Assembly (NCBI RefSeq): GCF_011250635.1
Contig: NZ_JAANNP010000005.1
Coordinates: 108,535 to 172,534, forward strand
Direction: 5' to 3'
Length of the DNA: 64,000 bases
Source of the DNA: Motilibacter deserti
Lineage (GTDB): Bacteria > Actinomycetota > Actinomycetes > Motilibacterales > Motilibacteraceae
The translations under genes were made by a program, and so were the position numbers. Positions 8,572 through 17,045 of the stretch are shown here, piece after piece. The notes beneath the pieces were generated by a model. The model searched no databases. It worked only from the letters and a program-made list of their open reading frames with translations, and had not been told where the DNA came from. How positions within the stretch are numbered: the first letter of the stretch is position 1; every line of letters begins with the position of its first letter.

Positions 8572-8937
8572 GGACGCACAGTTCCCGAACCAGGTCTCCT
8601 GCTACTCAGTACGGGCGACGAGAAGGAAGCCGTGGGCGCCGCTCGTCGTCGCCGTGGCGGTCGCCGGCACGGGGCTGGGGGTCTCGTCGGTCGCCGCGAA
8701 CTCCGTGGGGACGGACGTCGAGGAGGCGCTCACCGGCAGCGCGACGGGCATCGTCAACACGGGGGCGCAGCTGGGCACCCCGCTGGGGTGGCCGCCGCCG
8801 TCCTTCTCGCAGCAGGGGGGCCGTACGGCCCGCTGTCCGGCACCGCCGCCGCGTGGGCGGCCTGCGCGCTGGCCGGCGGGGCATGCGCGGCCTGCACGGC
8901 GGCGGGCGCGCGGCAGCCGATAGGTTCGCACCGGTGA
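8570..8937 (+). pseudogene. Small membrane-type gene with a -1 frameshift at a G run
   Basis: The frame from ATG 8570 has strong GC3 coding character up to the G6 run at 8815-8820 and loses it afterwards. From 8818 on, the frame one base back takes over with good codon use, giving GPYGPLSGTAAAWAACA and ending at TGA 8935-8937, which overlaps the GTG of the lycopene cyclase as GTGA. The overlap is what an intact coupled gene would show. The combined product is ~120 residues, with one hydrophobic helix (APLVVAVAVAGTGLGVSS) near residue 25 and an Ala/Cys-rich end. Either a G has been lost, the base call is wrong, or a -1 slip is used. The start is uncertain because no ribosome site precedes it. 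Confidence 0.55.
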
Positions 8938-10172
8938 CGACGCAAAGCCCGGCGGTCCCGGGACGGGAGCGGGTCGACGTCCTCGTCGCCGGAGCAGGAC
9001 CGGCGGGGCTCGCCGCGGCGGCGGCGTGTGCGCGCGAGGGGCTGCAGGTCATCGTCGTCGATCCGCTGCACGCTCCGTGGCGGCCCACCTACTCCCTCTG
9101 GCACGACGAGGCGGAGGCGGCGGCGTCGGCGTTGGGCCTCGGGACCGCCACGACGATCAGCTCGGCGTTCGACCGCACCCTCGTGCGCACCGCACGGTCC
9201 GAGCTGACGCTGGCCCGGCGCTACGCCGTGCTGGACAACACCGCTGCCCGGCAGGCGCTGCTCGACGCCGCGACCCGCCGCGGCGCGCAGCTCGTCACCG
9301 ACCGGCTCGTCGCCGTCTCGCCGGACGGGACCGGCCGCCTCGCCTCCGGCCGCCGGATCGACGCCGCGGTGGTCCTCGACGCGACCGGGCCCAGGCCACG
9401 TCGCGGTGCGGCCGGCCCGGCGCAGCGGGCCTGGGGCGAGCTGGTCGAGGGCGCCGACGCACTGGTGGCAAAAGGCGAAGCCCTTTTCATGGACTGGGCT
9501 ACGCCGAAGCGCGTTTCAGCCGACTTCCCTTGGTTCCTCTACGCGCTCGACCGCGGCGACGGCTCGACGCTGCTGGAGGCCACCTCGCTCGCGGCGGCCC
9601 CGCCCGTCCCGCTGCCCGCGTTGCGCGCGGCGCTGCACCAACTGCTGGCCCGGCACGCCTTGCGCCCGGTCGGGCCGGCCGAGCGCGTCTCGATCCCGCT
9701 GGGAGACCCTCCCCCGCCCCGCCGCAGGACGACGGTCCCCCTCGGCGCGGCCGCAGGCCTGGTCCATCCTGCGACGGGCTACAGCGTCGCCGCGTCGCTG
9801 CTGCTGGCGACCCCGCTCGCCGGGGCCGTGGCCGCCGCCGTGCAGGCCGGGGACGCTGCCGGAGCGCGGCGCGCGGCGGAGCGGACGACGTGGCCGACCT
9901 CCCGCCGTCGGGCTTGGCCGCTGCTGCGGCTGGGGCTCGACGTGCTGCTGGGGCTGGACGCGGACGGGCTCGACGCGTTCTTCGCGGCCTTCTTCACCCT
10001 CCCCGAGCACACCTGGGCGGGCTACGCGGCGGCCGACCCGCACCCCACCGCGGTGACGGCGGCGATGCGCAGCACGTTCATCGCGCTCCCGTGGCGGCTG
10101 CGGCGGGACGTGCTCGCCGCGTGCGCCACGCCGCCGGGCGCGCGGCTGCTCGTGCGCGCGGTCACCGGGTAG
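8934..10172 (+). CDS. crtY: Lycopene cyclase family FAD-dependent protein
   Basis: Predicted lycopene beta-cyclase of 412 residues, closing the end rings of lycopene in carotenoid synthesis. The N-terminus has the dinucleotide-binding fold (VLVAGAGPAGLAAAAA, then VIVVDP). The family signature near the middle is clear: PLGAAAGLVHPATGYS followed by VAASLLLATPLAGA. FFAAFFTLPEHTWAGY close to the end is also typical of CrtY/CrtL proteins. The GTG start overlaps the stop of the frameshifted small gene, implying coupling. No other carotenoid gene is in the window, so the pathway is either scattered or lies elsewhere. CrtY versus a related ring-forming flavoprotein cannot be settled from sequence alone. 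Confidence 0.85.
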   Translation: MTTQSPAVPGRERVDVLVAGAGPAGLAAAAACAREGLQVIVVDPLHAPWRPTYSLWHDEAEAAASALGLGTATTISSAFDRTLVRTARSELTLARRYAVLDNTAARQALLDAATRRGAQLVTDRLVAVSPDGTGRLASGRRIDAAVVLDATGPRPRRGAAGPAQRAWGELVEGADALVAKGEALFMDWATPKRVSADFPWFLYALDRGDGSTLLEATSLAAAPPVPLPALRAALHQLLARHALRPVGPAERVSIPLGDPPPPRRRTTVPLGAAAGLVHPATGYSVAASLLLATPLAGAVAAAVQAGDAAGARRAAERTTWPTSRRRAWPLLRLGLDVLLGLDADGLDAFFAAFFTLPEHTWAGYAAADPHPTAVTAAMRSTFIALPWRLRRDVLAACATPPGARLLVRAVTG

Positions 10173-10181
10173 CACGTGCAG

Positions 10182-10207
10182 GCGCCCTGGGCGGCCGGCC
10201 CGGGCGC
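10182..10207. terminator. Imperfect GC hairpin after the lycopene cyclase gene
   Basis: GCGCCC-T-GGGC pairs with GCCC-GGGCGC around a five-base loop, with one bulged T. It begins 10 bases after the cyclase stop and has no T tract. Confidence 0.4.
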
Positions 10208-10315
10208 GCGCAGCGTGGGGGAAGCGGGCAACGACGGACAGCGGCGCGGGTCGCGGCAGTGCGGTTCGTCACGCAGACGCGTCGAGAGACGTCCCGTGGG
10301 GCACCCTACATAACA

Positions 10316-10345
10316 GGGAATCGGTTCCGACGGTGATGCGTTGGA
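10316..10345 (+). promoter_or_regulatory. Sigma-R/sigma-H type promoter of rbpA
   Basis: GGGAAT at 10316-10321 and GTTGGA at 10340-10345 are separated by exactly 18 bases. This fits the GGGAAY-N18-GTT consensus known for Streptomyces sigma-R (mycobacterial sigma-H), the thiol-oxidative stress factor. In Streptomyces coelicolor rbpA is a known sigma-R target, so position and gene agree. The rbpA ATG is 51 bases downstream. Confidence 0.75.
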
Positions 10346-10395
10346 TCAGGTGCTGGGGAGAGTCCCGGTCCCCTATGTGAGCGAGGAGGCATCCG

Positions 10396-10752
10396 ATGGC
10401 TGAGCGAGCGCTACGCGGCTCGCGTCTCGGCGCGCAGAGCTACGAGTCGGACACGGGCGTGGACGCCGCCCCCCGACAGCGCGTGGAGTACGACTGCGCG
10501 GCAGGACACCGGACGTCCGTCCCGTTCTCCACCGAGGCCGAGGTCCCACTGGTGTGGGAGTGTCGGGTCTGCGGCCAGGAGGCGCTGCAGGTCGACGCCT
10601 CCCGCCCCGAGCCGAAGCGGGCCAAGCCCCCGCGGACGCACTGGGACATGCTGATGGAGCGCCGGACCGTGGCCGAGCTCGAGGAGCTGCTCGCAGAGCG
10701 GCTGGAGCTGCTGCGGGCGCGGCGCGGCGAGACGACGCGCAAGAGCGCCTGA
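10396..10752 (+). CDS. rbpA: RNA polymerase-binding protein RbpA
   Basis: RbpA binds RNA polymerase and group I/II sigma factors and stabilises the open promoter complex in actinobacteria. The 118 residues follow the family closely: an N-terminal tail (RGSRLGAQSYESD), the core domain with YDCAAGHRTSVPFS and WECRVCGQEA, then the basic linker (EPKRAKPPRTHWDML) and the sigma-interaction helix (ERRTVAELEELLAERL). The core keeps three cysteines, of which two form the CxxC; the first pair has C...GH instead of CxxC, as in other family members. The ATG has GAGGAGG 8 bases upstream. A sigma-R type promoter precedes it and a strong terminator follows, so it is a single-gene unit. Confidence 0.97.
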   Translation: MAERALRGSRLGAQSYESDTGVDAAPRQRVEYDCAAGHRTSVPFSTEAEVPLVWECRVCGQEALQVDASRPEPKRAKPPRTHWDMLMERRTVAELEELLAERLELLRARRGETTRKSA

Positions 10753-10770
10753 CCTGAGCTGACAGGAGGA

Positions 10771-10797
10771 GGGCCCCGGGGCGACGCCCCGGGGCCC
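10771..10797 (+). terminator. Terminator of rbpA
   Basis: A perfect 12-bp stem (GGGCCCCGGGGC with its complement) closes on a three-base loop and is followed by TTCT. It begins 18 bases after the rbpA stop. Confidence 0.85.
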
Positions 10798-10863
10798 TTC
10801 TGCGTGCGCGGGCCGCTGCGGGCACCCACCGGCCCAGGCGCCTCGGCCCACGCAGCGTCGCCG

Positions 10864-11439
10864 CTACCGCTCCTTCGCGGGGCCGTCGTCCGGGTCGACG
10901 ACCTCGCCCTCGATCACCCGGCCCGGACCGGCCGCCCCGCCGCCCCGCCGCGCTCCGGGCCAGCCCGGCGGCACGGGCCCCGGCGGTGCCGAGCCGGGCG
11001 GCGCGGCCCCCGGCGGCCACACGCCGCCACCGGCGGCCGCGGCGCGCAACGCGGCGGGCGAGAGCCCGAGCCGGCGCGCCACTCGGCGGGTGAGCAGCAG
11101 GACGAACGCCGACCGGGCGAGCGCTCGCGTCGGCGGGAAGAGCAGCAGCAGCCCGACGACATCGCTGAGGAAGCCGGGCACGGACAGCAGCCCTGCGCCG
11201 AGCAGCACGAGCGCAGCGTCGGCGAGCTCCCGGCCGGGCAGCTGGCCGCCGGCCATCGACCCACGCAGCGCGCTCCAGGCGCGTACCCCTTCCCGCCGCA
11301 GCAGCCACAGCCCGAGCAGCGACGTCGCCAGCAGCAGGAGGAGAGCGGGGGCCGCTCCGGTCTCCTGGGCGACCTGGACCAGGGTGTAGACCTCGGCGAC
11401 GGGCAGGCCGACCAGGACGAGCAGGACGACGAGGGGCAA
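10864..11439 (-). CDS. fxsA: FxsA family membrane protein
   Basis: FxsA is an inner-membrane protein, first known from suppression of phage T7 exclusion by F plasmid; its cell role is unclear. The first ~130 of 191 residues match: VGLPVAEVYTLVQVAQETGA, then LLLLLATSLLGLWLLRREG, then VLLGAGLLSVPGFLSDVVG with the characteristic PGF-SD turn and LLLFPPTR. These form three to four membrane segments. The C-terminal ~60 residues are Pro/Gly/Ala-rich and probably cytoplasmic, longer than in enterobacteria but usual in actinomycetes. It lies 13 bases beyond the ppm stop on the same strand and may be its third operon member. Confidence 0.9.
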   Translation of the reverse strand: MPLVVLLVLVGLPVAEVYTLVQVAQETGAAPALLLLLATSLLGLWLLRREGVRAWSALRGSMAGGQLPGRELADAALVLLGAGLLSVPGFLSDVVGLLLLFPPTRALARSAFVLLLTRRVARRLGLSPAALRAAAAGGGVWPPGAAPPGSAPPGPVPPGWPGARRGGGAAGPGRVIEGEVVDPDDGPAKER

Positions 11440-11452
11440 CGCGGCCTCCGCC

Positions 11453-12253
11453 TCAGCCGCCGGCCGGGCGCCGCACCAGCCGGCGGGCCCGGGACGGCAG
11501 GTCCATAGCCCCCCACAGCGTCACCCGGAGCAGGGCCTCGCGCACGATCGGGCCACTCATCTTGGACTCGCCGTGCTCGCGCTCGACGAACGTGATCGGG
11601 ACCTCGGCGACCCGGAAACCGGCGCGGACGGCACGCCAGGCCAGGTCGACCTGGAAGCAGTAGCCCTGCGAGTGGACCGTCTCCAGGTCGAGCGCCTCGA
11701 GAGTGCGGCGCCGGAACGCGCGGTAGCCCCCGGTCGCGTCCTGCAGGCCGATGCCGAGCGCGAGCCGGGTGTAGATGTTGCCCCCGCGCGAAAGCACCTC
11801 CCGCGAGCGCGGCCAGTTCACGACCTTCCCGCCGCGCACGTAGCGCGACCCGAGGACGAGGTCGGCGGTCAGCAGCCGCTCCAGCAGCAGCGGCAGCTGC
11901 TCGGGCTGGTGGCTCCCGTCGGCGTCGAGCTCAACGACCGTGCCGTAGTCGCGCTCGAGCGCCCAGGCGAACCCGGCGAGGTAGGCGGCGCCGAGCCCCT
12001 CCTTGCCGGCGCGGTGCAGCACGTGCACCGCGGGGTCCTCGGCGGCCAGGCCGTCGGCGATCTTGCCGGTGCCGTCCGGGCTGTTGTCGTCCACCACGAG
12101 CACGTGCGCGTCGGGCACCGCGGCCCGGACCCGTCCGACGGTGCGCGCGACGTTGATCGCCTCGTTGTAGGTCGGGACGACGACGAGGACGCGTCCGAGC
12201 GGCTCCGGCTTGATAGCTGTCGGCCCCGCTTCGGACTGGTACGCCCCGGTCAC
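11453..12253 (-). CDS. ppm1: Polyprenol monophosphomannose synthase (GT2)
   Basis: Transfers mannose from GDP-mannose to polyprenyl phosphate, giving the lipid donor for lipomannan or protein O-mannosylation at the membrane. The 266 residues have GT2 hallmarks: VVVPTYNEAINV near residue 25, DDNSPDGT, the metal-binding ELDADGSHQPEQLP, then GSRYVRGGKVVNWP and QGYCFQVDLAWRAV. The C-terminal amphipathic stretch (GPIVREALLRVTLWG) has no real membrane helix, as in the soluble dolichol-phosphate-mannose synthase type. GTG 12253 overlaps the lnt stop (GTGA), so the two are translationally coupled; in Mycobacterium tuberculosis the two activities are fused as Ppm1, which supports the pairing. Confidence 0.92.
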   Translation of the reverse strand: MTGAYQSEAGPTAIKPEPLGRVLVVVPTYNEAINVARTVGRVRAAVPDAHVLVVDDNSPDGTGKIADGLAAEDPAVHVLHRAGKEGLGAAYLAGFAWALERDYGTVVELDADGSHQPEQLPLLLERLLTADLVLGSRYVRGGKVVNWPRSREVLSRGGNIYTRLALGIGLQDATGGYRAFRRRTLEALDLETVHSQGYCFQVDLAWRAVRAGFRVAEVPITFVEREHGESKMSGPIVREALLRVTLWGAMDLPSRARRLVRRPAGG

Positions 12254-13995
12254 TGCTGTTCTCCGTCCGTCCGGCGCGCGGGCTGCGCGTCGCTCCCCCT
12301 CCGGGGCGAGCCGCCCCGGCGTACCCCTTCGACGAGCCGGCGGCCGCGGCGGGTTCCGGCCAGCGGCACGGCGGCGAGCGCCACGGCCGCCAGCGCCAGG
12401 GCCGCCTCGGGCAGCAGGCCGAGCCGGGAGGCGAGCGTGCGCTGCCCCTGGTCGGCGAGCGCGATGCGCTGCACGAGCACGTCGGGCTCGAAGAGCTCGG
12501 TCCGCTGCACGACGTCGCCCGCGGGCGAGACGACCGCGCTCACCCCGCTGGTGGCGGCCACCAGCACCCAGCGCCCGGTCTCCTGCGCGCGCAGCCGCGA
12601 CATCTGCAACTGCTGCTCGGTCTGCGGGGTGCGCCCGAAGGTGGCGTTGTTGGTCTGCACGACCAGCACTTGGGCGCCCTCGTCGACCGTGTCGCGGATC
12701 AACCCGTCGTAGCCGACCTCGAAGCAGATGACGTCCCCGAGCCGCAGCGTCGGGGCCGCCGCCGGGCTGTCGAACACCCCGACGCGGTCTCCTGCCGCGA
12801 AGTCGCGGGTGACGCGGTCGACGGCCGAGGACACCGTGCGCGCGATGCTGCGCATCGGGATGTACTCGGCGAACGGGACCGGGTGCCGCTTGACGTAGGA
12901 CTGGCCCGGGCCCGTCTCGGGGTCCCACAGGATGCCCGTGTTCGAGGACATCTCGCCGGGGCCGCGCAGGACCGCGCCCACCAGGACGGGGACCCCGATG
13001 TCGCGCACGGCGTCGTCGATCAGCGCGTAGGACGAGGGGTCCAGGAACGGGTCGATGTCGGAGCTGTTCTCCGGCCACAGCACGATCTCGGGGGCCGGCA
13101 CCTCGCCGGCGCGTACGCGGTTGGCCAGCTCGTGCGTACGGGCGACGTGATTGCGCAGCACCGCCTGGCGCTGGGCGTTGAAGTCGAGCCCCTCGCGTGG
13201 CACGTCGCCCTGCACGACCGCCACGACCGCGGAACGGGCGGCCGGCGCGGCGAACGGGACGGCCAACGGCCCGAGCGTGACCGCGGCAGCCGCAGCGAGG
13301 GCGATCGTCGCCCCGGCCGTGCGCCGCCGAGCCGCGCCGAGGACGGCGGCGGCCAGGCACCCTCCGGCGAGGGCGTAGCCGAAGGTGACGAGCGGGACGC
13401 CGCCGAGCCGGGCCAGGTGGGTGTAGGCCGCGTCGCCCGTCGCCAGGCCCAGCCGGCCCCAGGGGAACCCGCCGTAGGGCAGCCGGCCGCGCAGCGCCTC
13501 CTGCAGGACCCACGCGGCACCGGTCCCGAAGGCCCACAGCGCGGGCGACAGGCGGCCGAGCAACGCGAGCACCGAGCCGAGGCCGGCGAAGAAGGCGGCC
13601 TGGCTGGCGGCGAGGAGAAGCCAGGGGGCCGGGCCGACGTAGACGCCGCTCCACTCCAGCAGCGGGACCATGAACGTGACGCCGGCGAGCAGCCCGAGGG
13701 CGGCCCCGCGGCGCGCGTGCACCCCGCGGGTGGCCAGCGACAGCAGGGCCACGCCGGCCGGGGCGGCGGGCCAGACGGAGTACGGCGCGAAGGCCAGGAG
13801 CAGGAGGGCTCCGGAGCCGGCGGCCGCAACGGCCCGGAGGGCGACGCGGCGGGACCGCTCCGCAGGCGCCATCGACGACGGGGAGGGCGACGGGGCGGCA
13901 GAGCTCGCCTCGGGCGGGACGGGCGGCAGCGACGGGCGACGGCCCGACAGGCCCCTGCCCCGAGGCACGGCGGCGGGAGCCTGTGCCTCGACCAC
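12250..13995 (-). CDS. lnt: Apolipoprotein N-acyltransferase Lnt
   Basis: Adds the third acyl chain to lipoproteins in the membrane. The 581 residues begin with an extra ~45-residue Pro/Ser-rich tail, then five to six membrane helices (from ALLLLAFAPYSVWPAA to about residue 240), and a nitrilase-like domain. The catalytic triad is intact: Glu309 in VLWPENSSDID, Lys369 in YVKRHPVPF and Cys424 in VICFEVGYDG. A last membrane helix (ALALAAVALAAVPLAG) closes the protein. The stop overlaps the start of the mannose synthase gene. The upstream 576 bases are non-coding and presumably hold the promoter. Confidence 0.95.
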   Translation of the reverse strand: MVEAQAPAAVPRGRGLSGRRPSLPPVPPEASSAAPSPSPSSMAPAERSRRVALRAVAAAGSGALLLLAFAPYSVWPAAPAGVALLSLATRGVHARRGAALGLLAGVTFMVPLLEWSGVYVGPAPWLLLAASQAAFFAGLGSVLALLGRLSPALWAFGTGAAWVLQEALRGRLPYGGFPWGRLGLATGDAAYTHLARLGGVPLVTFGYALAGGCLAAAVLGAARRRTAGATIALAAAAAVTLGPLAVPFAAPAARSAVVAVVQGDVPREGLDFNAQRQAVLRNHVARTHELANRVRAGEVPAPEIVLWPENSSDIDPFLDPSSYALIDDAVRDIGVPVLVGAVLRGPGEMSSNTGILWDPETGPGQSYVKRHPVPFAEYIPMRSIARTVSSAVDRVTRDFAAGDRVGVFDSPAAAPTLRLGDVICFEVGYDGLIRDTVDEGAQVLVVQTNNATFGRTPQTEQQLQMSRLRAQETGRWVLVAATSGVSAVVSPAGDVVQRTELFEPDVLVQRIALADQGQRTLASRLGLLPEAALALAAVALAAVPLAGTRRGRRLVEGVRRGGSPRRGSDAQPARRTDGEQQ

Positions 13996-14571
13996 CCCGC
14001 GCCTCCGCAGTCCGCCGCGTCACGGCCCCGGGCGGCCGCTCCTCCTGGCGAGGGTACGGGAACGCCGGGCCAGACGCGGCGGCCGAGCGCTGCGCGTGCG
14101 GGACGGGACACGGGGGCGCGCAGGCCCTTCGGACCGACTCGGACTCGCTGGCCGCGAGTTCCCCAGCCGTTGTCTACTGGGCCTCCGCTCTCACCCGTGT
14201 CCCGTCCCCCGAGGTGCCGCGCCTCGACGGGGCGCATCGCCGACGCCGGGCCTGGCGCGGGAGCACGGCGGGGATCGCCCGCCGCCCTGACCCGGGGTTT
14301 CGACGCACCGTGCGCGGGGCTTTCCCTCGGTCGTCCTCGCGCTGGACTGGGCACGACGGTACTCAGGCTGGATGGAGTGTCAACCCGCGTCTGACCTGCA
14401 CAGATGGCGGAAGCTGCAGGTCAGCGCCCCTCGCCGGACATCCGTCGTTCGGGCTCCGGACATCTTCGCTGCGGCGTGTCGAGCACGACACGCCGCGTAC
14501 CCTTCGGCAGCCGGTGCGTGCGCCCGCGCCGCCGTGCCCGATCCCGTCGTCCGACCGTAGGGGCTTCCCCA
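13996..14571. other. Intergenic region between lnt and the repeat protein
   Basis: These 576 bases separate divergent genes. All frames look like random high-GC shadow with no consistent third-position bias. The only clear structure is the 10-bp inverted repeat at 14391-14424. Promoters for both directions are expected, but I could not place any with confidence. Confidence 0.5.
14391..14424. repeat. Inverted repeat upstream of the repeat-protein gene
   Basis: CTGACCTGCA at 14391-14400 is perfectly complementary to TGCAGGTCAG at 14415-14424, with a 14-base spacer. It lies 147 bases upstream of the GTG start and could be an operator or an RNA hairpin in the leader. Confidence 0.45.
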
Positions 14572-17004
14572 GTGCTCTTCGCGTCCGCAACGCCGCGCCA
14601 CGCCGTCCACCCGCGCCACACCCGGTTCCTGGTCCCCGCCGTCGCCGGCGCTCTCGGCCTCAGCCTGCTGACGGTCCTGCCCGACGCGGGCCCGGCGGGA
14701 GCCGTCCCCGCGCGCCCGGCGCAGGTCGGCCCGGCGCCCGAGGTCTCCCCCGAGCGCAGCGTCCCCGGCTACGCCGCGGTCGACCAGCGGGTGGCCAAGA
14801 CCACCGCGGACCAGAGCGGCTACGAGATCGTCGTCCGCGTCCCGACGCCCGAGGGTGGCGTCGCGCTATGGGGCGACTGGGAGGGCGACGGGGCCTGGAC
14901 GCCGGCGGCGTACCTCAACGGGACGTGGACGTTCTGGGCGGTCGCCGTCGGCAAGGCCCCCGCGCCGGCACGCACGGTGCTGCTCGGGGGTGCGGGCGAC
15001 GTCCCGGTGGTCGGCGACTGGGACGGCGACGGGCGCAGCGACATCGGCGTCTACCGCGACGGCGTGCTCACCCAGCAGGTGCTGCGGCTCGACGGGTCCG
15101 TCGCTCGCACGACCCGGCTGCGGTACGGCCGGCCGGGCGACGTGCCCGTCGTGGGCGACTGGGACGGCAACCGCGTGGACGACATCGGCGTCCGCCGCGG
15201 CGACACGTTCTACCTGCGGGCGCCCGCCGCGCGGCTGCAGCCGCGCCCTGCGCCGTCGCCGGGCGCCTCGCCCTCCGCCTCCCCCACGACACCCCCTCCG
15301 CCGCCGCCCGCCGTGCCCGGCATCCCCGCCGGCGGCGTCGTGCTGAAGTTCGGCTCGGCGAGCGACGAGCCCGTCGTCGGCGACTGGAACGGCGACGGCC
15401 GTGACTCGGTGGGCACGGTGCGCGGGCGCACCTGGCTGCTGCGTGACGACTTCCTCGCCAGCGCCCCGACACGTCGCCAGATCGTGCCCCGGCTCGACGG
15501 CATGGTGCCGCTGCCCTGGCGTACGCCGGCGGGCGAGACGGCGTCCTCCTGCCCCTGGGCGGCGGCCAAGCGCGTGCAGCGCCGGCTGGACGCCAACGCG
15601 GCGCTGGTCACGCCGGCCGTCGGGCTGCGCCAGGCGATGGGCGACCAGGACGCCGCGGGCAAGGCGCGCTCGGCGCTGCTGACCGCGCAGCGCTACCTGC
15701 TGGGCGCGGGCTACATGTCCCAGACCGTGGTGCGCCAGCCCTACGCCGACCTCTTCGCCCCGTGGCAGCCCAACCAGATCGAGTACGCCGTCCGCATCCC
15801 CGCCATGCGCGCCCTGACGCTGGCGGTCGGGCTCTCGACGAGCGGCTACGACGAGGGCCTGGTCGGCGTCCCGGCCGAGCGGGCGCAGGAGTACGTCTCC
15901 TGGCTCGTCCGCTCGATCTCCTGCGAGCACGCGGCGTTCACCCCCGGCGGCTGGGGCTACGGCTGGCAGACCGCGCACTGGGCGATGCTCGCCGGCCTCG
16001 CCGCCTGGCTGACCTGGGACGAGCTGCCGCCCCAGGCGCGGGAGTACACCGCCACCATGATCGTCGCCGAGGCGGACCAGCTGCTGACGGTGGGCGTGCC
16101 GTACTGGAAGGACCGCGGCGGCGCCGAGCTCTCCCCCGGGGACACGAAGGCCGAGGAGAACTCCTGGAACGGCGCGCTGCTCGGGCTGGCCGCCGCGATG
16201 ATGCCGTCGCACCCGCACGCCCGGCTCTGGCAGCGCAAGGCGGTCGACTACCAGGCCTCGTCGTTCGCGACCCAGTGGGACGCCCAGTCCAGCCGCCGCG
16301 TCAACGGGGTCCGCATCGGTCAGCGGCTGAGCGGCTGGAACGCCGACCCCAACGGCACGGTCGTCAACCAGGGCCTCGTGAGCCCGGACTACATCTCGAC
16401 CGTGCAGCAGAACTGGTGGAACGCGGCCTTCGCCCGCCTCGCGGACAACGAGGCCCCCGAGGCGGCCTACGTCAACGCCGACCTGGTCTGGAACGCGTTC
16501 ACCAAGGAGCTCTACACCCGGACCGACCCCGACGGCACGGTCACGACGAGCACGATCTACCGCCCCGACGGGCAGGTCTTCTTCCCGCAGGGCTCGCGCT
16601 GGGGCACGATCCGGCGGGCGCAGTTCGCCAGCCTCGACGCGTTCCGCCTCCTCACGACACAGGACCCCGCGGCGCGCGAGGAGGCCTGGGACCTGCTCTC
16701 GATGCACCTGGACGGCCAGCTGGCCCTTCAGGCGCGCAACCCCGACGGGCGGACCTTCCAGCCGGGCGAGGACAACTACCCCGGCCGTGAGGAGTACGCG
16801 GCGAGCATGCTCGCCATGGCCTGGCTCGGCGTCTACCTCGACGGCTGGCTGCCGATCGACAGCCGGGACACCGGCCCGTACGCGGTGCTGCCGCCGATGA
16901 CGAAGGCGCAGCTCTCCCGGCAGTCCCTCGGGCAAGCGGCGCGCATCGAGCCCGTCGCGCCGGTCGGCCCGGTCGCGCCGTCGCTGCCGCGCGTCAGCCC
17001 CTGA
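14572..17004 (+). CDS. Secreted protein with DWDGDG repeats and a helical toroid-like domain
   Basis: An exported protein of 810 residues; function unknown. The GTG start gives a signal peptide (VLFASATPRHAV, hydrophobic core VAGALGLSLLTVL). Four repeats resemble FG-GAP/VCBS calcium-binding blades: LWGDWEGDGAW near residue 99, VVGDWDGDGRSDIG near 146, VVGDWDGNRVDDIG near 193 and VVGDWNGDGRDSVG near 268. A Pro/Ser-rich linker (about 225-250) breaks the third and fourth. Residues ~300-780 are helical and Trp/Tyr-rich, with GGWGYGWQTAHWAML, EENSWNGALLGLAAAM and NQGLVSPDY. This looks like an alpha/alpha toroid of the kind found in polysaccharide lyases and glycosidases, so a polysaccharide-active enzyme is a reasonable but unproven idea. 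Confidence 0.75.
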   Translation: MLFASATPRHAVHPRHTRFLVPAVAGALGLSLLTVLPDAGPAGAVPARPAQVGPAPEVSPERSVPGYAAVDQRVAKTTADQSGYEIVVRVPTPEGGVALWGDWEGDGAWTPAAYLNGTWTFWAVAVGKAPAPARTVLLGGAGDVPVVGDWDGDGRSDIGVYRDGVLTQQVLRLDGSVARTTRLRYGRPGDVPVVGDWDGNRVDDIGVRRGDTFYLRAPAARLQPRPAPSPGASPSASPTTPPPPPPAVPGIPAGGVVLKFGSASDEPVVGDWNGDGRDSVGTVRGRTWLLRDDFLASAPTRRQIVPRLDGMVPLPWRTPAGETASSCPWAAAKRVQRRLDANAALVTPAVGLRQAMGDQDAAGKARSALLTAQRYLLGAGYMSQTVVRQPYADLFAPWQPNQIEYAVRIPAMRALTLAVGLSTSGYDEGLVGVPAERAQEYVSWLVRSISCEHAAFTPGGWGYGWQTAHWAMLAGLAAWLTWDELPPQAREYTATMIVAEADQLLTVGVPYWKDRGGAELSPGDTKAEENSWNGALLGLAAAMMPSHPHARLWQRKAVDYQASSFATQWDAQSSRRVNGVRIGQRLSGWNADPNGTVVNQGLVSPDYISTVQQNWWNAAFARLADNEAPEAAYVNADLVWNAFTKELYTRTDPDGTVTTSTIYRPDGQVFFPQGSRWGTIRRAQFASLDAFRLLTTQDPAAREEAWDLLSMHLDGQLALQARNPDGRTFQPGEDNYPGREEYAASMLAMAWLGVYLDGWLPIDSRDTGPYAVLPPMTKAQLSRQSLGQAARIEPVAPVGPVAPSLPRVSP

Positions 17005-17013
17005 TCCAAGGCC

Positions 17014-17040
17014 GGGCCCGGGGCTGACCGCCCCGGGCCC
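17014..17040. terminator. Hairpin between convergent genes
   Basis: A perfect 11-bp stem (GGGCCCGGGGC and complement) with a TGACC loop lies 9 bases after the repeat-protein stop and 5 bases before the amidohydrolase stop. It can serve both genes; there is no T tract. Confidence 0.75.
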
Positions 17041-17045
17041 GACGC

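Noticed and set aside
5956..8937. A 993-residue plus-strand frame across the protease gene
   Set aside because: Mostly antisense shadow of the protease and small membrane gene; only its last ~40 codons appear to be coding, as the second half of the frameshifted gene.
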